Assembly: GCF_034096925.1 (NCBI RefSeq)
Contig: NZ_JAWZSQ010000008.1
Coordinates: 124,001 to 188,000 of the forward strand
Source of the DNA: Patulibacter defluvii
Lineage (GTDB): Bacteria; Actinomycetota; Thermoleophilia; Solirubrobacterales; Solirubrobacteraceae
Direction of reading: 5' to 3'
Length of the DNA stretch: 64,000 bases
The notes below the pieces were generated by a model. The model was given only the letters and a program-made list of their open reading frames with translations, made no database searches and was not told the DNA's origin. This document shows, piece after piece, positions 32,714 through 40,607 of this stretch (position 1 is the first letter of the stretch; each line of letters begins with the position of its first letter). The position numbers and the translations under genes are program-made.

Positions 32714-33333
32714 CGCCCGAGCCGCCGCCGCTGCGCGTGGGGGTCCTCGCCTCCGGCCAGGGCACCAACCTGCAGGCGCTGCTCGACCACTTGCCGCCGG
32801 CGCGGGCACGGGTCGTCGCCGTCGCCGGCGACCGGGCCGACGCGGTCGCGTTCGAGCGGGCGGCCGCCGCCGGGGTCGAGCACGCCGCCTTCGCCCGCGA
32901 CGACCACCCCAGCCGCGAGGCCCGCGACGCGGCGATCGCCGCCTGGCTGGCCGCGCGCGACGTCGAGCTGGTGGTCCTCGCCGGCTACATGGCGATCCTC
33001 ACCCCGGCCTTCCTGCGGGCGTTCCCCGACCGGGTGCTGAACGTCCACCCCTCGCTGCTGCCGGCGTTCCCCGGCATCCGCGCGATCGAGCAGGCGGTGG
33101 CCTACGGGGTGCGGGTCTTCGGGGTCACGGTCCACCTGGTCGACGAGGGCGTCGACACCGGTCCGATCGTGCTCCAGGAGGCGGTCCAGCTGGACGGTCC
33201 GGTCGACGCGGCCGCGGTTCACGCGGCGCTGCAGCCGGTCGAGCACCGGCTGCTGCCGCGGGCGGTCGAGCTGGTCGCCCGCGGCGCGCTGCGGCGCGAT
33301 CCGGACGATCCGCGCCGCGTGCTGCTCGGCTGA
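32710..33333 (+). CDS. purN: Phosphoribosylglycinamide formyltransferase
   Basis: Transfers a formyl group from 10-formyl-THF to GAR in purine synthesis. The 207-residue protein has the substrate loop GVLASGQGTNLQALL, the catalytic pattern VLNVHPSLLPAFPG (Asn and His) and DEGVDTGPIVLQEAV (Asp), and LAGYMAILTPAFL. The GTG start overlaps the recQ stop (GTGA), an odd operon pairing of a helicase with a purine gene that suggests coupled translation. It is convergent with a lipoprotein gene 36 bp away. Confidence 0.95.
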   Translation: MTPEPPPLRVGVLASGQGTNLQALLDHLPPARARVVAVAGDRADAVAFERAAAAGVEHAAFARDDHPSREARDAAIAAWLAARDVELVVLAGYMAILTPAFLRAFPDRVLNVHPSLLPAFPGIRAIEQAVAYGVRVFGVTVHLVDEGVDTGPIVLQEAVQLDGPVDAAAVHAALQPVEHRLLPRAVELVARGALRRDPDDPRRVLLG

Positions 33334-33369
33334 TCCCGGTGGGGCCGGGGCCGGGCCGGCGGCTCAGGC

Positions 33370-33777
33370 TCAGTTGCCGCCGACCTGCTTCTTCAGCTCC
33401 TCGAGCCGCTTCTCGACGTCGCCGGTGTCGACGCCGCTCTGCTCGAGCTGCTTCTTGATCTCGTCCGCGTTGGGGATGTTGTCGAGCTGCTTCTTCAGCT
33501 CCTCGCTGCTCGGCAGACTGTCGAGCTGCTTCTTCAGGTCGTCGGCCGAGGGGACGTTGCCGCCGAGCTTGTCGATCTGCTTCCGGATCTCGGGATCGTT
33601 CAGCATCTCCTTGGTGCGGTCCTGGATCTGCTGCGGCGAGAGCTTGCCGCTCTGGACGTCCTTCTGGAACTGCTCGGCCTTCTCCTTGGCCTTGTCCTCG
33701 TCGCTCTGGCCGCAGGCGGTCACGCCGAGGGCAGCGGTCAGCAGCAGGGGGAGCGCCAGCAGGCGGATGGGGGTCAT
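33370..33777 (-). CDS. Coiled-coil lipoprotein A with KKQL repeats
   Basis: A 135-residue lipoprotein: signal PIRLLALPLLLTAALGVTAC with lipidated C22, then a charged, helix-forming body. Three tandem units of about 16 residues, ADDLKKQLDSLP, SEELKKQLDNIP and ADEIKKQLEQSG, form an obvious internal repeat and probably a coiled coil. AGGAG lies 9-10 bp before the ATG. It is paralogous to lipoprotein B 446 bp upstream on the same strand (same signal layout, same C22, same QSGKLSPQQIQ/RSGELSAEEGQ block). The hairpin array lies between them. Function is unknown; envelope location is likely. Confidence 0.7.
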   Translation of the reverse strand: MTPIRLLALPLLLTAALGVTACGQSDEDKAKEKAEQFQKDVQSGKLSPQQIQDRTKEMLNDPEIRKQIDKLGGNVPSADDLKKQLDSLPSSEELKKQLDNIPNADEIKKQLEQSGVDTGDVEKRLEELKKQVGGN

Positions 33778-33907
33778 CTCGATGTCTCCTGATCGGCCCG
33801 CGGGGGCCGAGACGGGGGGATGGGACGCGAGGAACTGTACGGCGACCACCCGCGGCGGGGCGCCCCACCCGCGGTGAACCGCCTCCCCGCCCGCCCCCGG
33901 AACGACG

Positions 33908-34209
33908 ACCGGCGGCCTCGATCGGCCGCCGGTCGCGGGGCGGGTCGCGGTCACCCCTGATCCGCGACCCGCCCGGGTTCGCCGGCCATCCCGACCGGCG
34001 ACGCATCCCGGAGCCGTGGCCACCCCTGACCGCTGCTTCGGGTGCGAGACCGGCGTCACCCCTGATCGCCGGTCTAATCGCGCACGACGGCCACCCCTGA
34101 CCGCCGTGCGCCGTTGCGGGACCGCTCGCGGACCACCCCGATCCGCGAGCGCGTCGACCCTGACCCCGATCCCGCCCCCCGGGATCGCGTGCGGGCTCCG
34201 CCGGCCCGC
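33908..34209 (-). repeat. Array of back-to-back hairpins with conserved CCACCCCTGA loop and different stems
   Basis: Six consecutive hairpins, positions and loops given for the plus strand: 33938-33974 (13-bp perfect stem, loop TCACCCCTGAT), 33979-34001 (7 bp, loop CCATCCCGA), 34002-34046 (about 17 pairs with one mismatch and one bulge, loop CCACCCCTGA), 34047-34075 (9 bp, TCACCCCTGAT), 34081-34110 (9 of 10 bp, CCACCCCTGA) and 34123-34151 (10 bp, CCACCCCGA). Stems share no sequence, yet each is self-complementary, while loops are nearly constant. Flanking hairpins without the motif are at 33908-33933, 34167-34187 and 34191-34209. If transcribed with the lipoproteins (minus strand), loops read TCAGGGGTGG. 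Confidence 0.85.
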
Positions 34210-34222
34210 CACGTTCTCTGCG

Positions 34223-34615
34223 CTACTGGCCCGGAACCGTCGGGACCTGGCCCTTCTGGGCATCCTCGAGCTGCTTCTTGGCGTCGTCGAGCTGGTCCTT
34301 GACGTCGTCCGGCACGTCGTCGCTCTGCTTCAGCGAGTCGATCGTGTCGTTGGCCGTGTCGGTCGCCTTCTTCTGGATGTCGGCGCCGATCTCCTGGAGC
34401 TGCTTCTGGCCCTCCTCGGCGCTCAGCTCGCCGCTGCGGATCTTGTCGCTGATCTCCTGGGCCTTCTTCTGCGCGTCCTGGCCCTGCTTCTGGAGCTGCT
34501 GTCCCTGCTCCTGGAGGGTCTTGGTCACCTTCTCGGCGTCGCTGTCACCGCAGGCGGTGATCCCCATCGCCGCGACGGCGAGGAGGGGAAGCGCGAGAGT
34601 CCGGATGCTGGGCAT
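34223..34615 (-). CDS. Coiled-coil lipoprotein B, paralogue of lipoprotein A
   Basis: A 130-residue lipoprotein: signal PSIRTLALPLLAVAAMGITAC with lipidated C22, then Gln/Lys/Asp-rich helical sequence (KTLQEQGQQLQKQGQDAQKK, EGQKQLQEIGADIQKKA, DQLDDAKKQLEDAQKG). It matches lipoprotein A in signal layout and helical composition and is a tandem paralogue. Its upstream region (34692-34700) carries one isolated copy of the hairpin-loop motif, TCAGGGGTG on the minus strand, without a stem. Its stop codon lies just before the hairpin array. Function is unknown. Confidence 0.7.
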   Translation of the reverse strand: MPSIRTLALPLLAVAAMGITACGDSDAEKVTKTLQEQGQQLQKQGQDAQKKAQEISDKIRSGELSAEEGQKQLQEIGADIQKKATDTANDTIDSLKQSDDVPDDVKDQLDDAKKQLEDAQKGQVPTVPGQ

Positions 34616-34766
34616 GGGTTCGTCCTTGGTTCGGATGGGTGAGCCGCGAGCGATCGTCGTCCGTTCCCGGGGCCGGCGCATCGTGGTCGGCACCCCTGAG
34701 ATTTCGTCCTGTCGCTGCGGTTGTGCCCCTCCAACCGTCCAGCCGCGGCCGTATTACGCGGCCGCT

Positions 34767-34790
34767 CGAAATTTGTTTCGTCCGTATCCT
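34767..34790 (+). promoter_or_regulatory. Possible purH promoter and small palindrome
   Basis: CGAAA-TTTG-TTTCG (34767-34780), a 5-bp-arm palindrome in an A+T-rich patch, is followed by a -10-like TATCCT (34785-34790), 8 bp before the GTG of purH. It may be an operator-covered, leaderless promoter. No good -35 was seen. Confidence 0.35.
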
Positions 34791-34798
34791 CGACGGTC

Positions 34799-36433
34799 GT
34801 GTTGGATCCGCTCGACATCACCCCGCCCGACCGCGTTCCCGTCCGGCGGGCGCTGCTGTCGGTCTCCGACAAGACCGGTCTGGTCGACCTGGCCACCGCC
34901 CTCCACCGCCAGGGCACGGAGCTGCTCTCGACCGGCGGCACGGCGAAGGCGATCGCCGACGCGGGCCTGCCCGTGATCGCCGTCGACGACGTCACCGGCT
35001 TCCCCGAGATGATGGACGGGCGGGTGAAGACGCTGCACCCGCGGCTGTTCGCCGGCATCCTCGGCGTGCGCGGGATCGAGGCCCACGCCGCCTCGGCCAG
35101 CGAGCACGGGATCGGCTGGATCGACCTCGTCGTGGTCAACCTGTACCCCTTCGAGGACACGATCGCCCGCGAGGGCGTGACCCTGGCCGAGGCGGTCGAG
35201 AACATCGACATCGGCGGCCCCTCGCTGATCCGCGCCGCGGCCAAGAACCACGCCTACGCGACGATCCTCACCGATCCCGCCCAGTACCCGGCGGTGATCG
35301 AGGAGCTGGCGGCCTCGGGCGACGGCTCGCTGGGGCTGGCCACCCGCCGCAACCTGGCGCTCCAGGCCTACGCCACGACCGCCCGCTACGACGCCGCGAT
35401 CAGCGGCTTCCTGCAGGAGCGGGACGAGTTCGGCGGCACCGTCGCCGACGAGGACGGCGGCGGCTCGCGGCCCGGCTTCCCGCCGACCTTCTCGCGCGGC
35501 TACGTCAAGGAGCGCGACCTGCGCTACGGCGAGAACCCGCACCAGCGCGCGGCCTACTACCGCCGCGCCGGCGCCCCGGCCCACCTGCTGGGCGGGGTCG
35601 AGCAGCTGCACGGCAAGGAGCTGTCGTTCAACAACCTGCTCGACCTCGAGGCCGCGCGGGCGATCGCGCGCGAGTTCGACGAGCCGGCCTGCGTGATCGT
35701 CAAGCACAACAACCCCTGCGGGGCGGCGATCGGCGACGACGTCGCCCAGGCCTACGCGCGGGCCTTCGCCTGCGATCCGGTCTCGGCCTTCGGCGGCATC
35801 ATCGCCCTCACGCGGCCGGTCGACCGGGCCGCGGCCGAGGCCCTCAGCCAGCAGTTCGTCGAGGTCCTGTTCGCGCCCTCCTACGACGACGACGCGCTCG
35901 AGGTGCTGACCCGCAAGCCGAACGTGCGGCTGCTGCGCGGCGACGACGCGGCCCTCCGCGGGCTGGAGCGGCTGGACGTGCGGCCGGTGGCCGGCGGGGC
36001 GCTGGTCCAGGACGCCGACAGCGTCGTGATCGACCGCGCGTCGATGACCGTCGCGACCGCCGCCCAGCCGACCGAGGAGCAGTGGCGCGACCTGCTCTTC
36101 GCCTGGCGCGTGATGCGCCACGTCAAGAGCAACGCGATCGTCTACGCCAAGGACGGCGCCACCGTGGGGATCGGTGCCGGCCAGATGAGCCGCGTCGACT
36201 CGGCCCGGCTGGCGGTCGAGAAGGCGGCCGAGCACGGGCTCGACCTGACCGGCGCGGCGATGGCCTCGGACGCGTTCTTCCCCTTCCCCGACGGGTTGGA
36301 GATCGGCCTCAACGCCGGCGTCACCGCGGTGATCCAGCCCGGCGGCTCGGTCCGCGACGAGCAGGTGGTCGCCGCCGCCGACGCCGCCGGCGCCGCGATG
36401 GTGATGACGGCCCGCCGCCACTTCCGGCACTAG
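34799..36433 (+). CDS. purH: Bifunctional AICAR transformylase / IMP cyclohydrolase
   Basis: Last two steps of IMP synthesis. The 544-residue protein has an MGS-like IMP cyclohydrolase domain (RRALLSVSDKTGLVDLATAL, ELLSTGGTAKAIADAG, GRVKTLHPRLFAGIL, NLYPFEDTI) and an AICAR transformylase domain (RYGENPHQRAAYYR, CVIVKHNNPCGAA with the KHNNPCG catalytic motif, DPVSAFGGIIAL, VKSNAIVYAKDGATVGIGAGQMSRVDS). The GTG start is chosen from the first conserved block and the -10 just upstream. A strong hairpin follows the gene. Confidence 0.97.
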   Translation: MLDPLDITPPDRVPVRRALLSVSDKTGLVDLATALHRQGTELLSTGGTAKAIADAGLPVIAVDDVTGFPEMMDGRVKTLHPRLFAGILGVRGIEAHAASASEHGIGWIDLVVVNLYPFEDTIAREGVTLAEAVENIDIGGPSLIRAAAKNHAYATILTDPAQYPAVIEELAASGDGSLGLATRRNLALQAYATTARYDAAISGFLQERDEFGGTVADEDGGGSRPGFPPTFSRGYVKERDLRYGENPHQRAAYYRRAGAPAHLLGGVEQLHGKELSFNNLLDLEAARAIAREFDEPACVIVKHNNPCGAAIGDDVAQAYARAFACDPVSAFGGIIALTRPVDRAAAEALSQQFVEVLFAPSYDDDALEVLTRKPNVRLLRGDDAALRGLERLDVRPVAGGALVQDADSVVIDRASMTVATAAQPTEEQWRDLLFAWRVMRHVKSNAIVYAKDGATVGIGAGQMSRVDSARLAVEKAAEHGLDLTGAAMASDAFFPFPDGLEIGLNAGVTAVIQPGGSVRDEQVVAAADAAGAAMVMTARRHFRH

Positions 36434-36455
36434 CGGCGCGGGCGGCGCGAGATGG

Positions 36456-36489
36456 CGCCTCGCATCCACCCGCGGGCGGATGCGAGGCG
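36456..36489. terminator. Bidirectional terminator between purH and the aquaporin gene
   Basis: CGCCTCGCATCC (36456-36467) and GGATGCGAGGCG (36478-36489) form a perfect 12-bp stem with a 10-nt loop, between two convergent genes. Confidence 0.65.
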
Positions 36490-36500
36490 GGCGGGTCGGC

Positions 36501-37211
36501 TCAGTCGCGGTCGGGACGGACCGTCTGGTACGCCAGCGCGCCGGCGGTCGCGCCGACGAAGGGGCCGACCAGGAAGATCCAGATGTCGCCCCAGTGGTCG
36601 CCGCTGATCAGGTCCGGGCCGAAGGTCCGGGCCGGGTTGACCGAGGTCCCGGTGAGCGGGATCCCGACCAGGTGGATCGCGGCCAGCGTCAGGCCGATCG
36701 CGAGCGCGGCGAAGCCCGGGGTCACCCGCCGGTCGGTCGCGACGCTGACGATCACGAACAGGAAGACCGCGCTCAGGACCGCCTCGGCCAGCAGCGCCGA
36801 GCCGTTCGAGACCCCGTCCTGGACGAAGTTGTTGCCGAGCCCGTCGGCGTCGGGGAAGACGCCCTTCAACGCCAGCGCGGCCAGGACCGCCCCGACCACC
36901 TGGGCGCCGATGTAGGCCGGCAGGTCGGCGGCCCGGAAGCGGCCGATCACCGTCAGCGCCACGCTGACCGCCGGGTTCAGGTGGCCGCCGCTGACGTGGC
37001 CGACGGCGTAGATCGCCCCGGCGATGCCGAGGCCGAAGGCCAGCGCGATGCCGGTGAACTGCAGCGCTGAGGCGCCGCCGGGGACCGCGCCGGTCAGCGC
37101 GATCGCCGCGCCGCAGCCGAGGAAGACGAGGATGAAGGTGCCGATCGCCTCGGCGATCGCCCGCTTGACCAGCGGTGGATCGAGCGGTTCGGTCGGTTCG
37201 ATGGTGCTCAT
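36501..37211 (-). CDS. Aquaporin / MIP-family channel (AqpZ-like)
   Basis: A 236-residue membrane channel with six hydrophobic helices and both NPA half-helices: SGGHLNPAVSVAL and GTSVNPARTFGPDLI. The R after the second NPA, with H-x-x-G and small pore residues, is more like water-selective AqpZ than GlpF, though glycerol passage is possible. GGAGG lies 4 bp before the ATG. Upstream, 14 bp before the start, is a run of ten C on the coding strand (37225-37234), which could slip. It ends at the terminator shared with purH. Confidence 0.92.
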   Translation of the reverse strand: MSTIEPTEPLDPPLVKRAIAEAIGTFILVFLGCGAAIALTGAVPGGASALQFTGIALAFGLGIAGAIYAVGHVSGGHLNPAVSVALTVIGRFRAADLPAYIGAQVVGAVLAALALKGVFPDADGLGNNFVQDGVSNGSALLAEAVLSAVFLFVIVSVATDRRVTPGFAALAIGLTLAAIHLVGIPLTGTSVNPARTFGPDLISGDHWGDIWIFLVGPFVGATAGALAYQTVRPDRD

Positions 37212-37224
37212 GGAGCCTCCTGGT

Positions 37225-37234
37225 GGGGGGGGGG
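37225..37234. repeat. Homopolymer tract G10/C10 in the aquaporin leader
   Basis: Ten consecutive G on the plus strand, i.e. C10 in the 5' leader of the aquaporin gene, 13 bp before its ATG and just upstream of the GGAGG ribosome-binding site. Such runs mutate by slippage and could alter promoter or leader spacing. Confidence 0.5.
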
Positions 37235-37338
37235 TGCACCCCGGAAGCTAGCCCCGCCCGTCGGCCCGTGGAAGCGGTGCACCGACCCTGCAACGGACCC
37301 TGCACGGCGCCCGCTGCGGACGCCGTCCACTCGCTCGC

Positions 37339-37773
37339 TCAGGCGAACCGGTAGACGGCGGTCGCGCGCGCCACCGGCGGGCCGTCCGGCTCGTCGGCCG
37401 ATCGCACGACCACGTCGCAGAAGCAGGTCCGGCCGGCCCGGTGGGTGACGGTGCCGGTGGCCAGCAGGTCGACCCCGGCGGCGGCGCGCAGGTAGTCGAC
37501 GTTGAGGCTGACCGTCGCCCCGTTCGGCTTCCGCGGCGGCTCGTCGAAGGCCCACGCCGCCGCCACCGCCGCGGTGTCGGCCAGCGCCCCGATCGCCCCG
37601 CCGTGGACGACGTCGGCGATCGTGGTGACCTCGTGGCGGAAGGGCAGCCGCAGCAGCGCCTCGTCGCTGCCGATCGTCACCGGCTCGATCCCGAGCAGCC
37701 GCGAGAGCGGCGAGTGCTGGAGGAAGGCCGCGATCAGCTCGCGGCCGCTGGGGGTGTCGGTGCCGGTGCTCAT
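37339..37773 (-). CDS. PaaI-type hotdog-fold thioesterase
   Basis: A 144-residue hotdog-fold protein. The family core DVVHGGAIGALADTAAVAAAW (HGG motif with the catalytic-region residues) and TVSLNVDYLRAA are clear. Such proteins hydrolyse acyl-CoA thioesters. The start at 37773 is preferred; four more codons upstream are possible. It is a stand-alone gene divergent from the DUF4097-like gene. Confidence 0.85.
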   Translation of the reverse strand: MSTGTDTPSGRELIAAFLQHSPLSRLLGIEPVTIGSDEALLRLPFRHEVTTIADVVHGGAIGALADTAAVAAAWAFDEPPRKPNGATVSLNVDYLRAAAGVDLLATGTVTHRAGRTCFCDVVVRSADEPDGPPVARATAVYRFA

Positions 37774-37947
37774 GGACCACAGCATCGCCCAGCCGCCGAC
37801 GCACGGCGATGACCTGGCGGGTCATGGCCGCGCGTCGGCGAGCGGGGGAGAACCCCACCCCCGGTCGGGGGCGGCCCCGCTGGGCCGGGCGGCGCGCGCG
37901 GCTTAGGCTCCCGTCCGTCGCCGTCCCCGACGCCCCGGAGCCCCCGA

Positions 37948-38754
37948 ATGCCCGCCCCCCTGCACGATGCCCCCACGCCCCCACGCGGCCTGCCGCGGGC
38001 AGTGATCGCGATCGGCCTGATCATCGGCCTCGCCGCCGTCCTGATGACCGCCCTGATGCTCGTCCTGCGCTCCTCGCGGGAGACGATCACCAGCGAGCGC
38101 GTCCACCGCGGCGTCAGCGCCCTGACCGTCGAGGGCGACTCCGGCGAGATCGAGCTGGTCGGCGCGCCGGCCGGGGCGCCGCTGCGGGTCGAGCAGCGGA
38201 TCACGAAGGAGATCCAGGCCCCGAAGGTGCTCCACGAGCAGGACGGCTCGCGGCTGCGGCTGCGGACCGAGTGCCCCTCGCTGCCGCTGGCCTCGTGCGA
38301 GGTCCGGTTCCGGATCCAGGTCCCGGCCGGCACCGCGATCGACGTCTCCAGCGACTCCGGCGACGTGCTCGTCCGCGACCTCCGCAGCGACCATCCAGTC
38401 ACGCTGGAGAGCGACTCCGGCGAGCTGCGCGTCTCGGCCCTGACCGCGCCGGTGCTGCGGATGAAGGCCGATTCCGGCGACGTCCGCGGCGAGGAGCTGC
38501 GGGTGCCGGACGTGATCGCCTCGGCGGACTCGGGCGAGATCGACCTGGCGCTGGCGGTGCCGCTGCGGCGGCTGGCGGCCGTGGCCGACTCCGGGGACGT
38601 GCGGATCGCGGTGCCCGACGACGTCTACGCGCTGTCGGCGTCGAGCGACTCGGGCGGCGTCGACGACGACGGCATCCGCCGCGATCCCCGCTCGCCCCGC
38701 CGGATCGAGCTGCGGACCGACAGCGGCGACGTCCGGATCGCGGCCGGCCGCTAG
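37948..38754 (+). CDS. Membrane-anchored DUF4097-like beta-helix protein
   Basis: A 268-residue protein with a Pro-rich cytoplasmic tail, one membrane helix at about 18-42 (VIAIGLIIGLAAVLMTALML) and an external domain of repeated DSGD/DSGE turns, eight of them (VEGDSGEIELVG, SSDSGDVLVRDL, ESDSGELRVSAL, KADSGDVRGEEL, SADSGEIDLALA and others). This regular spacing of about 18-20 residues is the right-handed beta-helix pattern of DUF4097 putative adhesins. Its stop codon overlaps the convergent cobU-cobC stop in a shared CTAG. Confidence 0.75.
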   Translation: MPAPLHDAPTPPRGLPRAVIAIGLIIGLAAVLMTALMLVLRSSRETITSERVHRGVSALTVEGDSGEIELVGAPAGAPLRVEQRITKEIQAPKVLHEQDGSRLRLRTECPSLPLASCEVRFRIQVPAGTAIDVSSDSGDVLVRDLRSDHPVTLESDSGELRVSALTAPVLRMKADSGDVRGEELRVPDVIASADSGEIDLALAVPLRRLAAVADSGDVRIAVPDDVYALSASSDSGGVDDDGIRRDPRSPRRIELRTDSGDVRIAAGR

Positions 38755-40607
38755 GGCGCCTCGGCCTGGCTCAGCACCTGGGCCAGGGCCGTCGCCAGCC
38801 GCGAGTGCATCGCCGGCGTCCGGACGGCGATCCGCACGTAGCGCTCGTCGAGCCCGGCGAAGGTGGTGCAGGGCCGGACGGCGATCCCGCGCGCGTGCAG
38901 GCCGGCGACCGCGTCGACGCCCGACGGGACCCGCGCCAGCACGAAGTTCGCCTGACCGTCCCAGACCTGGACGCCGGCCAGCTGCCGCAGCCGCGCGACC
39001 AGGTCGCCGCGGTGGGCGGCGGTCCGGGCGGCCACTCGCTCGCAGGCGTCGGGGCGCTCGGCGTAGGCCCGCAGCAGCTCCAGCGAGGGCGTCGGGCAGG
39101 TCCACGGCGGACCCGCGTCGCGGACCAGCGCCACCAGCTCCGGGTCGCCGAGCAGGTAGCCGGCGCGGGCCCCGGGCACCGACAGCGCCTTGGTCAGGCT
39201 CCGCAGCACCACCAGGTCGCCGGGGCCGTCGTCGCCGGGCCGGCGGTCGGCCAGCGCGTCCGGCTCGTCGGGCACGAAGTCGGCGAACGCCTCGTCGACC
39301 AGCAGCGTCCGGCCAGGGCGCCGCAGGCGCAGGATCGCCTCGCGCGGGTCGAGCACGCCGGTCGGGTTCTCGGGCCGGCCGATCGCCACGAAGTCGCAGT
39401 CCTCGGGCACCGCCGCCGGGTCGAGCGCCCAGTCGTCGCGCGCCTCGCGGCGGACGCGGACGATCTCGGCGCCGACGCTGCGCAGCGCCGCCTCCGACTC
39501 GGTGAAGCCGGGCACCAGCACCGCGGCCCGCTTCGGCCGCACGGCCAGCGCCAGCCGCCAGAAGCCCTCGACCGCGCCGCCGAGCGGCAGCACGCCCTCG
39601 GTCGGGCGGCCGTGGCGGGCGCCGAGCGCGGCGGCCGCGGCCTGGTCGTCGGGGTAGGCGCCGGCGGCGTCGAGCCCGGCCTGGAGCGCCTGGCGGGCCC
39701 AGCCGGGCGGATCGCCGGCGACGACGTTGACCGCGAAGTCGAGCATCCCGGCGGGGACCATCCGGTCGCCGTGGACGCGCAGCGCGACCAGCCCGGTCTG
39801 GGGCGCGGCGAGCGGCGCCGCGGCGGGGACGACCTCGGTCCGCGGGGCCTCCTCGCGCTCGGCGCTCTCGGCGGGAGCGGCAGCCGCGGGGGCGGGGTCG
39901 GGTTCCGGGGTCGGCTCGGGCGGGGTGCTCACGGGGGCCTCCACGGGCCGGGGGGCGCTGCCGTCGGCGGGCACGGGCGGGGCGGGCACGGCCTCGGGGA
40001 CCGCCGCCGCGCCGTCGGCCAGCGCCCGCGGCAGCTCGATCGCGCGGCCGGCGACCACCAGCAGCACGCGGTCGGCGCGGGTGGCGAGGGTCTGGTGGGC
40101 GGTGCCGAGCAGGTCGACCCAGCGACGGGTCCCGCGGTCGCCGGCGACCGGGGCCATCCCGGCCTCCTCGCCGACCACCACCGTCAGCCCGCTGCGGCCG
40201 ACGGCCTCGTCGGCCAGCCGCTCGACCGCCTGCTGGACGCTGGCGATCGCCGACGCGCCGTCGATCGCCTCGGCCGGGTCGGGGGCGTCGCCGTCGTCGT
40301 CGAGCAGCCCGGCGTCGTGGAGGACCCCGGCCAGCCAGGCGCCGAGGCCGTCGAGCAGGATCGTCTCGCCGTCGGCGTCGCGCAGCGCCTCGGCCGGCTG
40401 CGGGCGGCCGGCCAGCTCGACGGTCGGCCAGCTCGACGGTCGCCGCGCGCGGTGGGCGGCGATCCGGGCGCCGTCGCCGTCGGGGCCGGTCGGCGCGGTG
40501 GCCAGGTAGCGGACGGGGGCGCCGCTGGCCGTGGCCAGCTGCTCGGCGACCGCGCTCTTGCCGGAGCGGGTGCCGCCGAGGACGAGCACCAGACGGGACG
40601 TGGTCAT
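38751..40607 (-). CDS. cobU: Fusion of adenosylcobinamide kinase/guanylyltransferase (CobU) and CobC-type aminotransferase
   Basis: A 618-residue B12 enzyme. Residues 1-190 are CobU: P-loop LVLGGTRSGKSAVAEQLA, IAAHRARRPSSWPTVE, VVVGEEAGMAPVAGDRGTRRWVDLLGTA. A Pro/Ala linker (about 200-260) leads to a PLP-dependent CobC/CobD-like decarboxylase domain: GAYPDDQAAAAALGARHG, LPLGGAVEGFWRLAL, GRPENPTG, LVDEAFADF, VLRSLTKALSVPGARAGYLLG (PLP Lys). It would supply both the aminopropanol phosphate arm and the GDP-cobinamide step. Similar fusions exist in actinobacteria. A 16-bp tandem duplication lies in the CobU part near 40412-40443. It overlaps the upstream gene by ATGA. Confidence 0.93.
   Translation of the reverse strand: MTTSRLVLVLGGTRSGKSAVAEQLATASGAPVRYLATAPTGPDGDGARIAAHRARRPSSWPTVELAGRPQPAEALRDADGETILLDGLGAWLAGVLHDAGLLDDDGDAPDPAEAIDGASAIASVQQAVERLADEAVGRSGLTVVVGEEAGMAPVAGDRGTRRWVDLLGTAHQTLATRADRVLLVVAGRAIELPRALADGAAAVPEAVPAPPVPADGSAPRPVEAPVSTPPEPTPEPDPAPAAAAPAESAEREEAPRTEVVPAAAPLAAPQTGLVALRVHGDRMVPAGMLDFAVNVVAGDPPGWARQALQAGLDAAGAYPDDQAAAAALGARHGRPTEGVLPLGGAVEGFWRLALAVRPKRAAVLVPGFTESEAALRSVGAEIVRVRREARDDWALDPAAVPEDCDFVAIGRPENPTGVLDPREAILRLRRPGRTLLVDEAFADFVPDEPDALADRRPGDDGPGDLVVLRSLTKALSVPGARAGYLLGDPELVALVRDAGPPWTCPTPSLELLRAYAERPDACERVAARTAAHRGDLVARLRQLAGVQVWDGQANFVLARVPSGVDAVAGLHARGIAVRPCTTFAGLDERYVRIAVRTPAMHSRLATALAQVLSQAEAP

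Noticed and set aside
33938..34151. Hairpin array read as a CRISPR array
   Set aside because: Only the loop (about 9-11 nt) is conserved, stems differ and spacing is irregular; no direct repeats of CRISPR length and no cas genes.
40412..40443. 16-bp tandem duplication inside cobU as a frameshift lesion
   Set aside because: Both copies lie in an open frame that gives a normal CobU pattern (HRARRPSSWPTVE), so the gene looks intact; kept only as a note.
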